24,546 nt of DNA from Ichthyophonus hoferi. Its lineage: Eukaryota; Opisthokonta; Ichthyosporea; Ichthyophonida; Ichthyophonidae. Positions within the stretch are counted from its first letter, which is position 1. Every line of letters begins with the position of its first letter. The notes beneath the pieces are model-generated. The model searched no databases. It saw only the letters and a list, made by a program, of their open reading frames with translations, and was not told the DNA's origin. Location of the stretch: contig NAOQ01000745.1 in the NCBI GenBank assembly GCA_002751075.1, positions 2,012-26,557 on the forward strand. The letters run 5' to 3'. Positions 1-10,145 of the stretch are shown here, piece after piece. Both the position numbers and the translations under genes were made by a program.

Positions 1-945
1 TTGTTATTCCAAGATATCTCAGCTACCAAACTCTGGATACCTCCAGAATTTTCAGAAAACAGACAATATGCTGGTTGGAAGTATGTTAAATATCTTGGCC
101 GAATCTCTTTGACTGGCTCCACTTTAAATAACCATATGCACTGGTACTCTGCTAGTCCTAGTGATAACTACTCTTGTATATATAGTCTTGGGTAACTTAT
201 CCTACTCAACCCTGAAACCTATATTGGCAGGACTTTAAATACCCTGAGGCTGGCGAACAAACAACCACACTTATCTGGGGGCATGCTCATTTCCTAGATA
301 TCCACGAAAAATGCTGGGACTATTCTAATATCTTGTATTTAATTTTCTTAGAGTTGATTCTGTCAGCTATTGCTTATTAGCTTTTAAATAACTCCACCTC
401 TCTAATCAGAGAGAATAATAATCTTAACTACTTTCAACAACCAATCTAGAATTAGAAGAGAAACAAACCCCCTATCAGATTGAAATATGAAGGTCTATTA
501 TAAGGTTTGCTGCTAATGCGATGAACTAGTTCAATGCAATACATTATTTCAAGACATGTTCTAAACTTACCTCCATTGACTAATTTAAAGATCAAAAGAG
601 GACTGGCGAAAAGAAAAGAAAGTCAAGAAAGTTATCTAAAACCGCATAATTTCTAGGCTTCCCATAGATCTTGATTGTACTGGTTTTATTGTGTCTTAAA
701 TTTAATTATCTAATTCTAGCGTTTACTTTGTGTACGTAAATAAAGTACAAATAAACCTAATGACGCGAGACAGTCGATACCTATATACGGACTTTACTTC
801 AAGATTAACGTCCGAATGAACACGTGTAGTTCGGCCGAAGTCCTGATAACAAGTGGTTATGTGAGCACTTAAATTAATGATGAGGTAATTAGATGACGAG
901 CCAAGCAACTCCAAGCAACTCCAATGACGACACAATAGTATTCGA
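1..945. other. Unassigned left flank
   Basis: I recognise no gene here. A plus-strand frame is open from the window edge to a stop at 193-195. It lacks an ATG near its start and resembles no family I know, so it could be the end of a gene cut by the window edge or chance. A perfect 10-bp direct repeat (CCAAGCAACT twice) lies at 901-920, just before the repeat copy that follows. Confidence 0.4.
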
Positions 946-949
946 TTAT

Positions 950-1560
950 CGAGATAAGATAAGACAATTCTAGTGGGTGGCCTCCGTGATCTTTCATTAT
1001 ATTAGCCAATACGAATCTTTAAAATCGGCCTTATTATTTAAAATAATGAATACAATTATACCGATGTTAACCCCAGCTCAAGTACGAAGCCACTTGTAAC
1101 ACAAAAACTTTACATTTATTATTTTATAAAGAAATATTAAGCAATATTATAATATTTACGTATATAATTACCGCATTTTTTTTGGTAATATCTAGTTTTC
1201 CATTGTTACTCAAATACGATAATACGATAATCAGTGTCCAGATCACTCGCTCTTCTAGGAGTGAGAGAACGGCTTACCAACCTCAAGTAGTGATAGTAGT
1301 AGTTCATAGTTAATATTACTTGCACGGTAATATAGCATCTCTAACTGATCGGTCTCATTGCGCAATATCCACATTAGCATCTAAGCGAATCAAAATATCG
1401 ATTATCTTTGAATTAGAACATAGGTACAATTACTAAAGTCAGTTACCCAGAGAGTTGGTATACGGACCTTCTATAGAACCTACAACAACTGTCTAAGGAC
1501 AGATCAGTTGAACTAGCTATTACTACCGCTGCCCAGCGAAATCAACTATTACACGATATT
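950..1560 (+). repeat. Dispersed LTR-like repeat, copy 1 (fossil)
   Basis: This is the first of three related plus-strand copies, with the others near 5305 and 8320. The shared head is AGACAATTCTAGTGGG at 962-977. The shared tail, about 1350-1550, matches the other copies over about 200 bp and contains phrases such as TGATCGGTCTCATTG and AGAGAGTTGGTATACGGACC. The middle is diverged and differs in length. By analogy with copies 2 and 3 it looks like a long-terminal-repeat-type leader followed by the start of a gag-like coding part. It is old and broken. The LTR-element assignment is inference, because no polymerase domain is attached to any copy. Confidence 0.55.
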
Positions 1561-1616
1561 CAATTGGAGTACAACATTTGACAATGATCTTGTAATCAAT
1601 AATTGATTAATGTTTA

Positions 1617-1733
1617 AATAATAATCAGTGACTCGTTGCTCAGATTACTAATAATAATTATATTAAATAATAATAGTTATGATAATTATATTATTAGTAA
1701 TGATTATAATAGTAATAATAATAGTTAGTACAG
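1617..1733. repeat. TAA/ATT-rich low-complexity tract
   Basis: The tract is almost entirely A and T, with many imperfect TAA and AAT triplets on both strands. It follows directly after repeat copy 1. It is probably a decayed simple repeat. Confidence 0.7.
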
Positions 1734-3660
1734 CAATATGATCCGATATACAGGAAATCATTCAATACACAAAACGCACTAAGGACTGGTATAGTCTGTG
1801 GACAAGAACTACCACTCCACTGATTGCTATAAACCTTAAGCCAATCGACGACAGTTATATTGCTTTTCATGTTTTATACACCCACCAATAAAGTTGACTA
1901 TGATACTACAATAACTTTTGTAACGAAAATCATACGTTTCCCCTTCCTATCCCTAACCATCACTACTCACTTGACCCTGTCACATGTCACATTTTATATG
2001 CAATTTTTTGACGTCATTAATCTATATGCTGCTTAGCAGATAGTAGTTGGTTTAATCCAGAGGATTAAAGTGCTCTGGACTTGCGAGGAAGAGTTACACC
2101 GGAATAGTCCCCCGCCGGATAAAAATCGCCAATCCTTACAGATTGTGTTTACACATCATACCTATCTAATCAACATGGCCTGGGAGCAAACTACCAATGA
2201 AGCCATAAATTGCTTATAATTTATTAAAAAAAAAATTAAAACAGGAATATTTAATTATTTTGAGTATTTCTTTGTATAGCTATAATTATTTAATATTATT
2301 AACAATTATTATTACACGTGTAGTCCGGAAAAACAATTGGTGCAATCTATTGGTGTTAAATGCCAATCCAAGATGATCAATCAAGATTAAACCAGTCAAT
2401 GGCATCCTCAAATCATATACTCGGGGTTCAGATAACACATGCTTAGGCATCCTGCTGACTTGTTTAAAAATATAATTTTGTATCAGTAAATCTGTACTCT
2501 CGTGTATGCAAAAGTACACGTTAAAACGCCCTTTAATTAGGCACTCCCTCTCCTTCTAAAAAATATGTGGCACAGGAGCACTCTTGTCGCTACTTATTAT
2601 TTCTGTGTGGTGTAGAGTATGTAAAACTATTCTCTCATTGACCACGCTGACCTTTTAAAAACACTATAATACTTTAATCTAGTGGCTTCGTGTCAAAGTA
2701 ATGCTAGTTGTATATATGTGTTAATAAGCGTATACTTTTTATGATAAAAGTTGACTATTATCAGTGGAGGACATTGTCATATCTTAACTAGTCCATTCTG
2801 TTTTCCTTGATACAAAACGATTAATATTTTATTGATTAAAATAAATGAAAGCGTTGGCGGATCCCCATAAAATTTCCTAAATAAAATTTAACAGTAATGG
2901 ATCAGCATTTTTAACAGGAATATATTAAAGTTGTAACCGAATGGGCACCGTAATAAGCTCGTAGTTAGATTCCAGTTTAATATATATTTTTCCAATAGGT
3001 TTGTTTCTTTGTCTAGAAATTGTTGATCCTCTTCGTTAAGGGCTGAATAGGAATAGTATAAGCAATTAGCCAATCGCTATAGCTATAGTAATTTTATTGG
3101 TTAGATATTGGAATTAGAGTATCATTAACTGCTTTTTCCCTGTATAAGATTAGATCGGTCTAAATACCCGTAGTGTAATTGGTCGATTGGCCAATCTAAA
3201 CCACAGGTATTCATATGACTTTGGCCACTGTACTACCTTACATGCACATACACATTATTGCAATAATTATTAATTCGGCTTTTTAAGGTGCACCTCATAT
3301 AAAAATAAAAGTAATGTAGATTACCGCAATAAAGTTCTACAATCTGGTAGTTCTGTGAAATTGTGTACTGCCTTAAATTAAGTGAGACCAGGTGAGGGAA
3401 AAATTGAGTTGTAACGTTGGTACGCTATCTCGCTGTAGCCACTTCATGACAGTGACACCTTGTCACTTAACTACAGTTAGACAAACGTATCAATAAGATA
3501 CCAAGATCCATAAGGAAATTAGCGATTGAGGATTTGTATTTGCGTTGTCCACAAATGGCTATGTATGTTACAAGAACAAAAGATATTGGATGGGATTCCG
3601 AGCGGAAGATAGTTGAGGGCCAGTGAAATGTAAATTTTCATCCGGAATAAAACCTCAATG
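1734..3660. other. Intergenic spacer with palindromes, no gene recognised
   Basis: Open frames here are short, and none matches a family I recognise; the longest is 77 codons on the minus strand at 2286-2519. Visible structure includes overlapping hairpins at 2051-2079, an A run near 2224, a CCAAT site AGCCAATCG at 3068-3076 and a perfect 12-bp palindrome GATTGGCCAATC at 3185-3196. The stretch is the upstream spacer of the kinase gene. Confidence 0.5.
2051..2079. repeat. Two overlapping inverted repeats
   Basis: TTTAATCC (2051-2058) and GGATTAAA (2062-2069) form a perfect 8-bp stem with a 3-nt loop. TCCAGAG (2056-2062) and CTCTGGA (2073-2079) form a perfect 7-bp stem with a 10-nt loop. The two stems share bases, so only one can form at a time. 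No gene lies close by, and the role is unknown. Confidence 0.6.
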
Positions 3661-3666
3661 CGCTCT

Positions 3667-3755
3667 CCGATTGGCAGTTTAGAGTAATAACATTGCAGTA
3701 ACAATTAAATGAAAATTCATTACTGATAGCACTGGATACAGATATATATATTATA
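3667..3755 (+). promoter_or_regulatory. Predicted kinase promoter: CCAAT box and TATA element
   Basis: CCGATTGGCAG at 3667-3677 reads CTGCCAATCGG on the minus strand, a good NF-Y/HAP-type CCAAT site. About 65 bp downstream, 3742-3755 is a long TATATA/TATAA element. Transcription starting some 30 bp after this TATA would begin near 3775-3790. That would exclude the ATG at 3768 and leave the ATG at 3813 as first start codon. Spacing and motifs are seen; function is inferred. Confidence 0.5.
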
Positions 3756-3812
3756 ACCCGCCCCAGAATGCATAAATCTTTTGGACTTCGAATAGTTATA
3801 TTTCCCGGGAAA

Positions 3813-4760
3813 ATGGGTCTTGATGATTATATTATTATTGAAAAACTGGGGATGGGATGCTTCTCCGAGGTGTATGCCGCTATACACAAGAAGACGGGTA
3901 CTTCAGTAGCCATCAAAGCAATTGATAAATTCAAGTCTGATACGAGCATGATACGTACAGAAATTGAATCCATGAAGCTGTGCGGTTTGCATCCCAATAT
4001 TGTTGAAATATACGATACTTTTGAGGACTTGACCTACACATATATCATTCTTGAATACTGTAAGTATGGTAGTTTACACGATTTTATCGTTAAACATGGT
4101 CCCGTACCTGAACTGCTAGCCAAGAGATGGTTTGTGCAATTAGCACTTGCCGTTTCGCACTGTCACGCCCAAAACGTTATAAACAGGGACATTAAAAATG
4201 CAAATATTTTTCTAGATGATCAACTAAACATCAAATTAGGCGACTTTGGTCTTGCAATAATTACCCCTACCGACCCAAATCATTATTTGTTGGATACAGC
4301 TACAGGCTCACCCGTTTTCGCAGCTCCTGAAATTTTTTCTATTTTTGAAGGCAAATCGTTCTCGGGACCTCGATCAGAAATGTGGGCTATGGGGTGCGTT
4401 TTGCATTCATGCCTCTCTCAGTCTCTCCCGTTTACAATTGAAGACTACCAAAATACATGGTCCTCGTACAGAGCACCCTCACATGCTAGTGAATCATGCC
4501 AAGATTTGCTCTATCGCCTTGTAGAGGTGGATCCAAGGCGCAGACTTGAGATGCGTGACCTATGGTTCCACCCATGGGTAGCTTCTGTTAGCATTGACAT
4601 TTGGTTTTCTGACATACAGCGGATATACTCTCCTGTGACAAATACTCAAAACATATGCAAACATGTTACATCGGAAAATATGGAATACGGGGCTAAACCA
4701 CAGCAATGCTCTATATCAGGTTGTTCTCCCCAACAAACTGTAATTGTTATGGCCACATAG
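3813..4760 (+). CDS. Ser/Thr protein kinase with NRD catalytic loop
   Basis: This is a eukaryotic protein kinase, expected to transfer ATP phosphate to Ser/Thr. The preferred start is 3813 (315 residues): it sits just before the kinase fold, has A at -3 and G at +4, and lies downstream of the TATA. ATG 3768 would add 15 residues. Numbered from 3768: glycine loop G28-M-G30-x4-V35; VAIK lysine K50; probable helix-C E65; catalytic loop N139-R-D141 with K143 and N146; DFG 159-161; TGSP 179-182; APE 186-188; E204 before M-W where Asp is usual; Arg in DPRRR at 257-259. Residues 272-330 are an unrecognised tail. ATP- and Mg-binding residues are kept, so activity is plausible despite Asn for the HRD histidine. 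The general look is CAMK/PLK or fungal Ran1-like, but no subfamily is certain. It is intronless and long-open amid decayed DNA, which suggests selection. Repeat copies lie on both sides. Confidence 0.9.
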   Translation: MGLDDYIIIEKLGMGCFSEVYAAIHKKTGTSVAIKAIDKFKSDTSMIRTEIESMKLCGLHPNIVEIYDTFEDLTYTYIILEYCKYGSLHDFIVKHGPVPELLAKRWFVQLALAVSHCHAQNVINRDIKNANIFLDDQLNIKLGDFGLAIITPTDPNHYLLDTATGSPVFAAPEIFSIFEGKSFSGPRSEMWAMGCVLHSCLSQSLPFTIEDYQNTWSSYRAPSHASESCQDLLYRLVEVDPRRRLEMRDLWFHPWVASVSIDIWFSDIQRIYSPVTNTQNICKHVTSENMEYGAKPQQCSISGCSPQQTVIVMAT

Positions 4761-4878
4761 AAAATTAGCAGCAAAAAAAGCTCAAAGTAATATTTTGTGC
4801 TTAGTTAGGCAAGACACCTCGAATGGTTATTTCATTATTTGATGTATGAAAGTTGTACACTGATTCACCATTTTTTTT

Positions 4879-4884
4879 AATAAA
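4879..4884 (+). terminator. Polyadenylation signal AATAAA of the kinase gene
   Basis: AATAAA lies about 120 nt after the kinase stop codon, preceded by a T run. The position fits a short 3' UTR. Confidence 0.5.
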
Positions 4885-5304
4885 TTATAGAACTCACAAG
4901 AACCATTGACTATTTTTTGTATTTGGGATTGGGTTTTGATAGACATGTCAATGTAAAATAATTTTTATTTTAATAGTAAAGTAACGGTTGTATTGAACAA
5001 ATATGAAAATAATTCGTACTTTTAATTCAATAGACATTGTCTTGAAATAAAATACATCTAAAATATGCTCGGTCTCTGTTCTAATACAATTTGGTCCTTT
5101 ACGCACTTGACATAACCTGGGACTAAGATTGTTCTAGTTAAAAACATCATATAAAAACATGAAGCACATAAATTAAACAGTAGATGTTGACGACTGAGAA
5201 CAGTATTTTTTTATTAGTTGTTTTTATTTTTCCAACCTTTTGTTTTCTGCCGATGTTGTCAATGTGGCAGATGTGGCAGTATTCTGGTCTCTAATATTAA
5301 GTAA
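4885..5304. other. Non-coding spacer
   Basis: I see no gene. The stretch is AT-rich and ends with a tandem ATGTGGCAG pair near 5262-5279, just before repeat copy 2. Confidence 0.5.
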
Positions 5305-5835
5305 TAATAAGATCAGACAATTCTACTGGGCCTCTGTGACGTATCGTAAGTTGTATTAGCTAGTAAGAATATTTATAATCAGTTCCATTTGCAATAATGA
5401 ATACTATAGAGGTCAGTTGCAATTGGTACGCACGCACGATAAAGATCGGAAAAGTATAAATAAAAAAGGAAATAAGTAATGAAGGCCCACGTTGCTCACA
5501 CATACGCGGTCCCCGTCACACCCTCGCACACGCAAAGCTTTGCATTTAATTATATGTACGTAATAGTTACATCGTTATTGTAATGTCTAGTCCACCCTCT
5601 TACTGATCGGTCTCATTGTGCAATTTTCACATTAGCATCTAAGTAAATCCAAGCATCGACTCCCTCTAAATTAGAACAGAGATATAATTGCAACAGCCAG
5701 AGTCGGTGTACGTGCCTTCAATGAAACCTCTACCACAACAACTATGCCTTAAAGACAGATTGGATCAAATAGCTATTAATATGCACAGCCAATTGGAGAT
5801 CCCGAATACTGTGTACCGTCGCTACTACATTATAT
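5305..5835 (+). repeat. Dispersed LTR-like repeat, copy 2 (fossil)
   Basis: This is the second plus-strand copy of the family. Its head is AGACAATTCTACTGGG (5315-5330). A TATA element, TATAAATA, lies at 5455-5462. It shares the stretch TTGCATTTAATTATATG and then CATCGTTATTGTAAT with copy 3. The tail at about 5605-5810 matches copies 1 and 3 and codes in part for a peptide like that of copy 3. The TATA box upstream of a short coding part fits an LTR plus the first part of gag. It is broken and old. The family (copia, gypsy or non-autonomous) is not settled. Confidence 0.55.
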
Positions 5836-6169
5836 TACACGACTATATTATATTGCACTATTGTCACCAATGTTTATACTTTTTTCTAAGTTGTACACAT
5901 TATCTGATTGTATTCGGAATATATATTTTTTGTATTTTTATCTTTCATATAATAGTCGGTCCCATGGTTTTGTTCAGTCCACAAGCAAATGCATGTATCA
6001 GAAAATTATGAACTGATTAAGAGAAGATAAAACCCTTCATGACTACTGATAAAGCAATCTTTAGAGAAAGTTATCTTGACAATCGCTGTAATCAGAATTG
6101 CTATTGGTACAAACTACTGAAGTTGTAGTTATAATAAGGATACGCAATACATAATCCTCATGAATTTAT
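5836..6169. other. Spacer between repeat copy 2 and copia fossil A
   Basis: No gene is visible. A downstream LTR of the minus-strand copia fossil would be expected about here, but I could not match this stretch to any sequence near 12700-12800. Confidence 0.4.
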
Positions 6170-8310
6170 GTTGGACATGCCTTGGTTAGACTATCGTTAA
6201 CCATTAATTTGGTTGGAAAAGATATAACCTTGACTTTTTTGTTGACCACCCAGTCTCAGATGTGCCAGTATCAGACCTTCACATGTCGAGTCTCCTTGAA
6301 AGCACATCTCTTTTCTGTGAGTCTTAGAGCAGACTGATTGTCTTGTCTGCTTCAAGGGTAATGCATTTGATATTCATTATCAGACAATCTAAAAAAGAGG
6401 CAATGTTAGAGACTTGCCAACATGTAGTTGACATAGCAGTATATTCCCTTTCAGTTGTAGATAGGGCTGTTATGCTTTGCTTCTTGGAGAGCCACTATAT
6501 AGGCCTCCCAGTTTGGTAAATTAGATATCCTGGTGTGCTTTGGGATATATGTGGATTAGCAGAAAAATCAGAATCAGAGGAGGGAGTAAGTGTTACGGGG
6601 ACCTTTGAGTAAATTGCGTACTCGTTAGCCGTATCCCTGAGGTATTGCAGGAGTTGCATAGCCATTTCTTAGATGGCTTTCGTGGGCTCACCAGTGTACT
6701 TGTTAAAATAGCTGACTGAAAATTGGCAGTCAAGGCAGCTGGATTTTAAAATCCAGAGCAGGCATCCTACTAGTCTCTGGTAGGCTGTGATATTGCATGG
6801 CTCTGATTGGGGGGTTAATGATTGCGGTTTTTTTTCTGTGTTCTTAAAGGATGAGTGATTATTTTGGGCATCCGTTTCCTTGTCTATAGGACTTGATTAG
6901 TTTTAGATGTATCCAGCTTGGGATAGCTTAATACTCGGGCCATAGTTCTAGATAGTGTATCTCAGGAAATCAATGGGCCAACCTATATTTTTTAGTAAGG
7001 AAACAATCATTAAAGGCTTTGGCAAGAGCATCCCTGTCATATGGATGCTCAGAAACTATAAGGATGTCATTTACATAGCAGCACAAGACCATGAATCAGC
7101 TGTTGCCATGAGACACATATAGACAGGAGTCCCATTCAGCTGAATACATGCTCTGAGTTTTAATAAATTTATTTGGTGATTGACTCCAGTGTAAACCACT
7201 GACAAAGAGGCCATAGAGGCACTTGGAAAGATCTCAGATCCAATTGGGATGATCAGCATCCTTTATCATTAGGGGTTGAAGCATGTAGATGGACGCGTCA
7301 AGTGATATATGCAGAGCAGATGCCTAGTTGTGTCAAATTGTATTGACATGTGATGGCAATGACTAAGAGATTCCTCGCAGTAGCAAAACTTGTTGCTGGG
7401 GAAGAAATGGTGAAAAGGTTTTTTTCTTTGACTTCTATGCTGCCTTGGGTCCAGAGGCGCACTTGATGTTTTGTCACATTGCCAGTTGGATCATATTTTT
7501 TGTGGTACACCCACAGACTGCAGAAGATAGTTGTATCTTCAGGGATCTTGTTGCATGGAATATGTGTCCAGGTGTGGAGCTTATTGATGGTGCTGAGTTC
7601 AGAGTGCATTGCCGTAATCCATTGCATTCTATTGTAGATATGCTTGTCCTACTTAGAATTCTTAAGATCTGTGATCTCAGGATTGGCGCTGTAGTAGATG
7701 TGGTGGACATGGCAGAAATCCTGCCTGGAGTGCTTGGTGCTTGTATAGGTATATTTAACAGATTTTTTACTGCTCCTAGTGGTAGAGAGAGAGCGGTAAT
7801 GGGCACTGGCCATGAAATCAGCATTTCAATCAGTAAATTGATTTGGGACTTTACCTAATTGATAGGAAGAATTTAGGAAACCGTATAAAAAATTGAGGAA
7901 TGGAGGGTGAGGTAGAGGTGATTCTAGGCTCCTGAGAGTTGAGAACGGAATCTTTCTGAAACAAATAGTCTTCATCTTGTGTAGCAGGTATATCTATATC
8001 TGTGGAGATGGATGGAATTGGGACAATCTTATCATCTAAAATAGAAGATGCGGTCTGGGTAGGTTCAGCATCATTTACTGATGGTGTCTTAGATGCAGTA
8101 AATGTATTGTTCATTGGTGCTGATTGAACTTTCATAAATATATATAGAGCATGAATTGGAGCTGATTCTGTGTGCCAAACAAAGTACAGTGTTTGTTACA
8201 AAATTGTTAGTTGCAGTGAGTAAGAAGGCACAATTGAATCCAGATAATAAGTAGATTGATTCTTGTCAGTCATAGTATGTAGTATATGAACACCATAACA
8301 TTGACGAGGA
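6170..8310 (-). mobile_element. Ty1/copia fossil A, pol half (integrase end, reverse transcriptase, RNase H)
   Basis: Minus-strand reading gives the normal copia order from high to low coordinates. The integrase C-terminal region and linker lie at about 8310-7640. The reverse transcriptase lies at about 7640-6850, with a YVDD-type box near 7075. The RNase H lies at about 6600-6170, with the SKKQ..(V/I)ALSTTE-type motif near 6450-6490 and the family's closing (A/D)xLTK signature near 6185. The element is broken many times over and old. Its gag/protease/integrase half lies at 10146-12695, beyond an insertion. No matching LTR pair was identified. Confidence 0.85.
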
Positions 8311-8319
8311 AATAAATTA

Positions 8320-9110
8320 ATTTATCATCTAAATAGGGATATAATAGTATTTAAGTATTGCGGTAAAATCAGACAATTCTAGTGGGTCTCTTTGACATAT
8401 CGTGAGTTGAATTAGTTAATACGAATATTTATGATTGACTCCATTTAAGTTATTGAACTTAACCATCTTGGTGTTAACTAGAAAGTTAGCACTGGCGGTA
8501 AAACGGAGTATAAAAGAAAACAAAACTCAATAATAAAGGACCCCCACTCTTGAATGTGCGGGAACACAAGTAAAGAAAGATACGGTCCCACTCATACATT
8601 CGCGGAATCTATGGCAAATACGAAGTTCTCGTAAACACACAAGAATACCTTGCATTTAATTATATGCAATATACACATCGTTATTGTAATTTTTAATCTA
8701 CCACTGGCTCTCTTATACAATAGTATTCAAATTGCTTACTCATTCAGGAGTCAGAAAACTGTTTATTGACACTAGCTAGCGACAATAGCGTTTATTTACC
8801 TAGGGATTTAGCTCCACTTAATGATCGATTACACTGTGAGATTTCCACATTTGTATCCAAGTGCATCAAAGCATCTATCCTTTCTAAATTAGATCAGAGA
8901 TATATTTACTATAGTCAGTTATCCAGAAAGTTGGTATATGGGCCTTCAATAGAGCCTCTAGCACAACAACTGAGTTTTAAAAACAGACTTGATCAAGCAG
9001 CTATCACTTGCACTAATCAAATAACTATAACTACTACCACTTATACAATTGAAAATCCCAACAGCTGTGTACAAGTCAATGGAACTGACATAGATTCTGA
9101 TAGTGTTTAA
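8320..9110 (+). repeat. Dispersed LTR-like repeat, copy 3, inserted in copia fossil A
   Basis: This is the best-preserved copy of the family. Its head is AGACAATTCTAGTGGG (8371-8386), TATAAAAG lies at 8509-8516, and TTGCATTTAATTATATG then CATCGTTATTGTAAT close the leader near 8690. A gag-like coding part follows to about 9110. The shared core, about 8818-9030, includes KLVYGPSIEPLAQQL. The copy lies on the plus strand between the two halves of the minus-strand copia fossil and so inserted after it. Its right boundary is unclear; an AATAAA near 9462 may mark the inserted unit's end. It is broken, and its exact element family is unknown. Confidence 0.55.
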
Positions 9111-10145
9111 TTGATTGGAAGGGCTGCAGCTGGGGTAGTGTTGTGGGTATATGTAGCAGCCTGTATTGCAAGCTCCTAGAAGTGTGATGATTATGAAATA
9201 GAGTTGATACTCATTAGTTGATCTTTTAATGGAGAGTCCACAGCAGCGTTTAGCTGCAGTTGGTCCTGAGATCTCAATACTAAGTCATTTCCCATTGTGT
9301 TTTAGAGGGGTATTAGTAACACTATTTCACAACATCTTGACAATTTGCGTTTGCGAATTGTGGTGACTACTGCAGTGGTAATATTAATGCTTGTAAACTA
9401 CAATTAGGCTTGTGCCTTTATGTTAAAATTACACACACAAGTATAATCTTCAATTGTATAAATAAACTTATGTTTTGCAAAATTGGTCTTTTCTGCATTG
9501 CGGAAAGATTTTTTTAATATTTTGTTTTATCTGTATGAGGACTTTCTATAGGCAACTATGTATGGATACCAATAATTGAACTGAAAAATTCTATTTTATG
9601 TATTCATGATACTAGTGGCAAGAAAGATAATATAAATGTGCATATGATTGATTAGACAATTTAAACACATTTGGTTAGGCCTGCCGCTTTTATGTAATTA
9701 GTTATGACCTGATGCTTACAGCGAGTGTACATCTATGAATAGTTAAATAGTTAAAAAATAAATGCATTAAAAATACCTTTAAGAAATACGTAAGAAATAC
9801 CATAATAAACTACTTAAAATACTCCTTTGTGTTACAGTGGTAATTCCTTTGAATGGGCGACCAATCACACCTGTCAATTCTGATGCATTAAACCTAAGTA
9901 TGATAACTGAATCATAATACAAATGCTTCAAATTGGTTCATGTGCTGCAGTGGTGACATGATGTGTAAAGGAACAAAGCGTAGTTGACAATATTGATGTA
10001 TTGATATCTTGATGTTTGAAATATGCCATAGTATGATTATCAGTGATAATAATCAATGACAAGAAGCAATGAGGGGAGTGAAGCTGTGCTTATGGCAGTC
10101 ATAGGCATGATGATGACGTGTATGCTTATTCATTATAACATGCTG
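9111..10145. other. Unassigned part of the insertion within copia fossil A
   Basis: No domain is recognised. AATAAA at about 9462 would suit the end of a transcript from the repeat-copy promoter. The stretch from about 9500 to 10145 is AT-rich and may hold the rest of the insertion, more of the decayed copia integrase, or both. Confidence 0.4.

Noticed and set aside
2286-2519. 77-codon minus-strand frame
   Set aside because: It has no recognisable domain, promoter or poly(A) signal. It could be an exon, but nothing supports that.
5688-6011. 107-codon plus-strand frame as a host gene
   Set aside because: Its first part is the repeat-family coding block. The rest is AT-rich sequence giving a run of Tyr, Ile and Phe codons without a known domain.
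7445-7858. 137-codon plus-strand frame
   Set aside because: It is antisense to the copia reverse transcriptase region of fossil A, whose minus-strand reading is recognisable.
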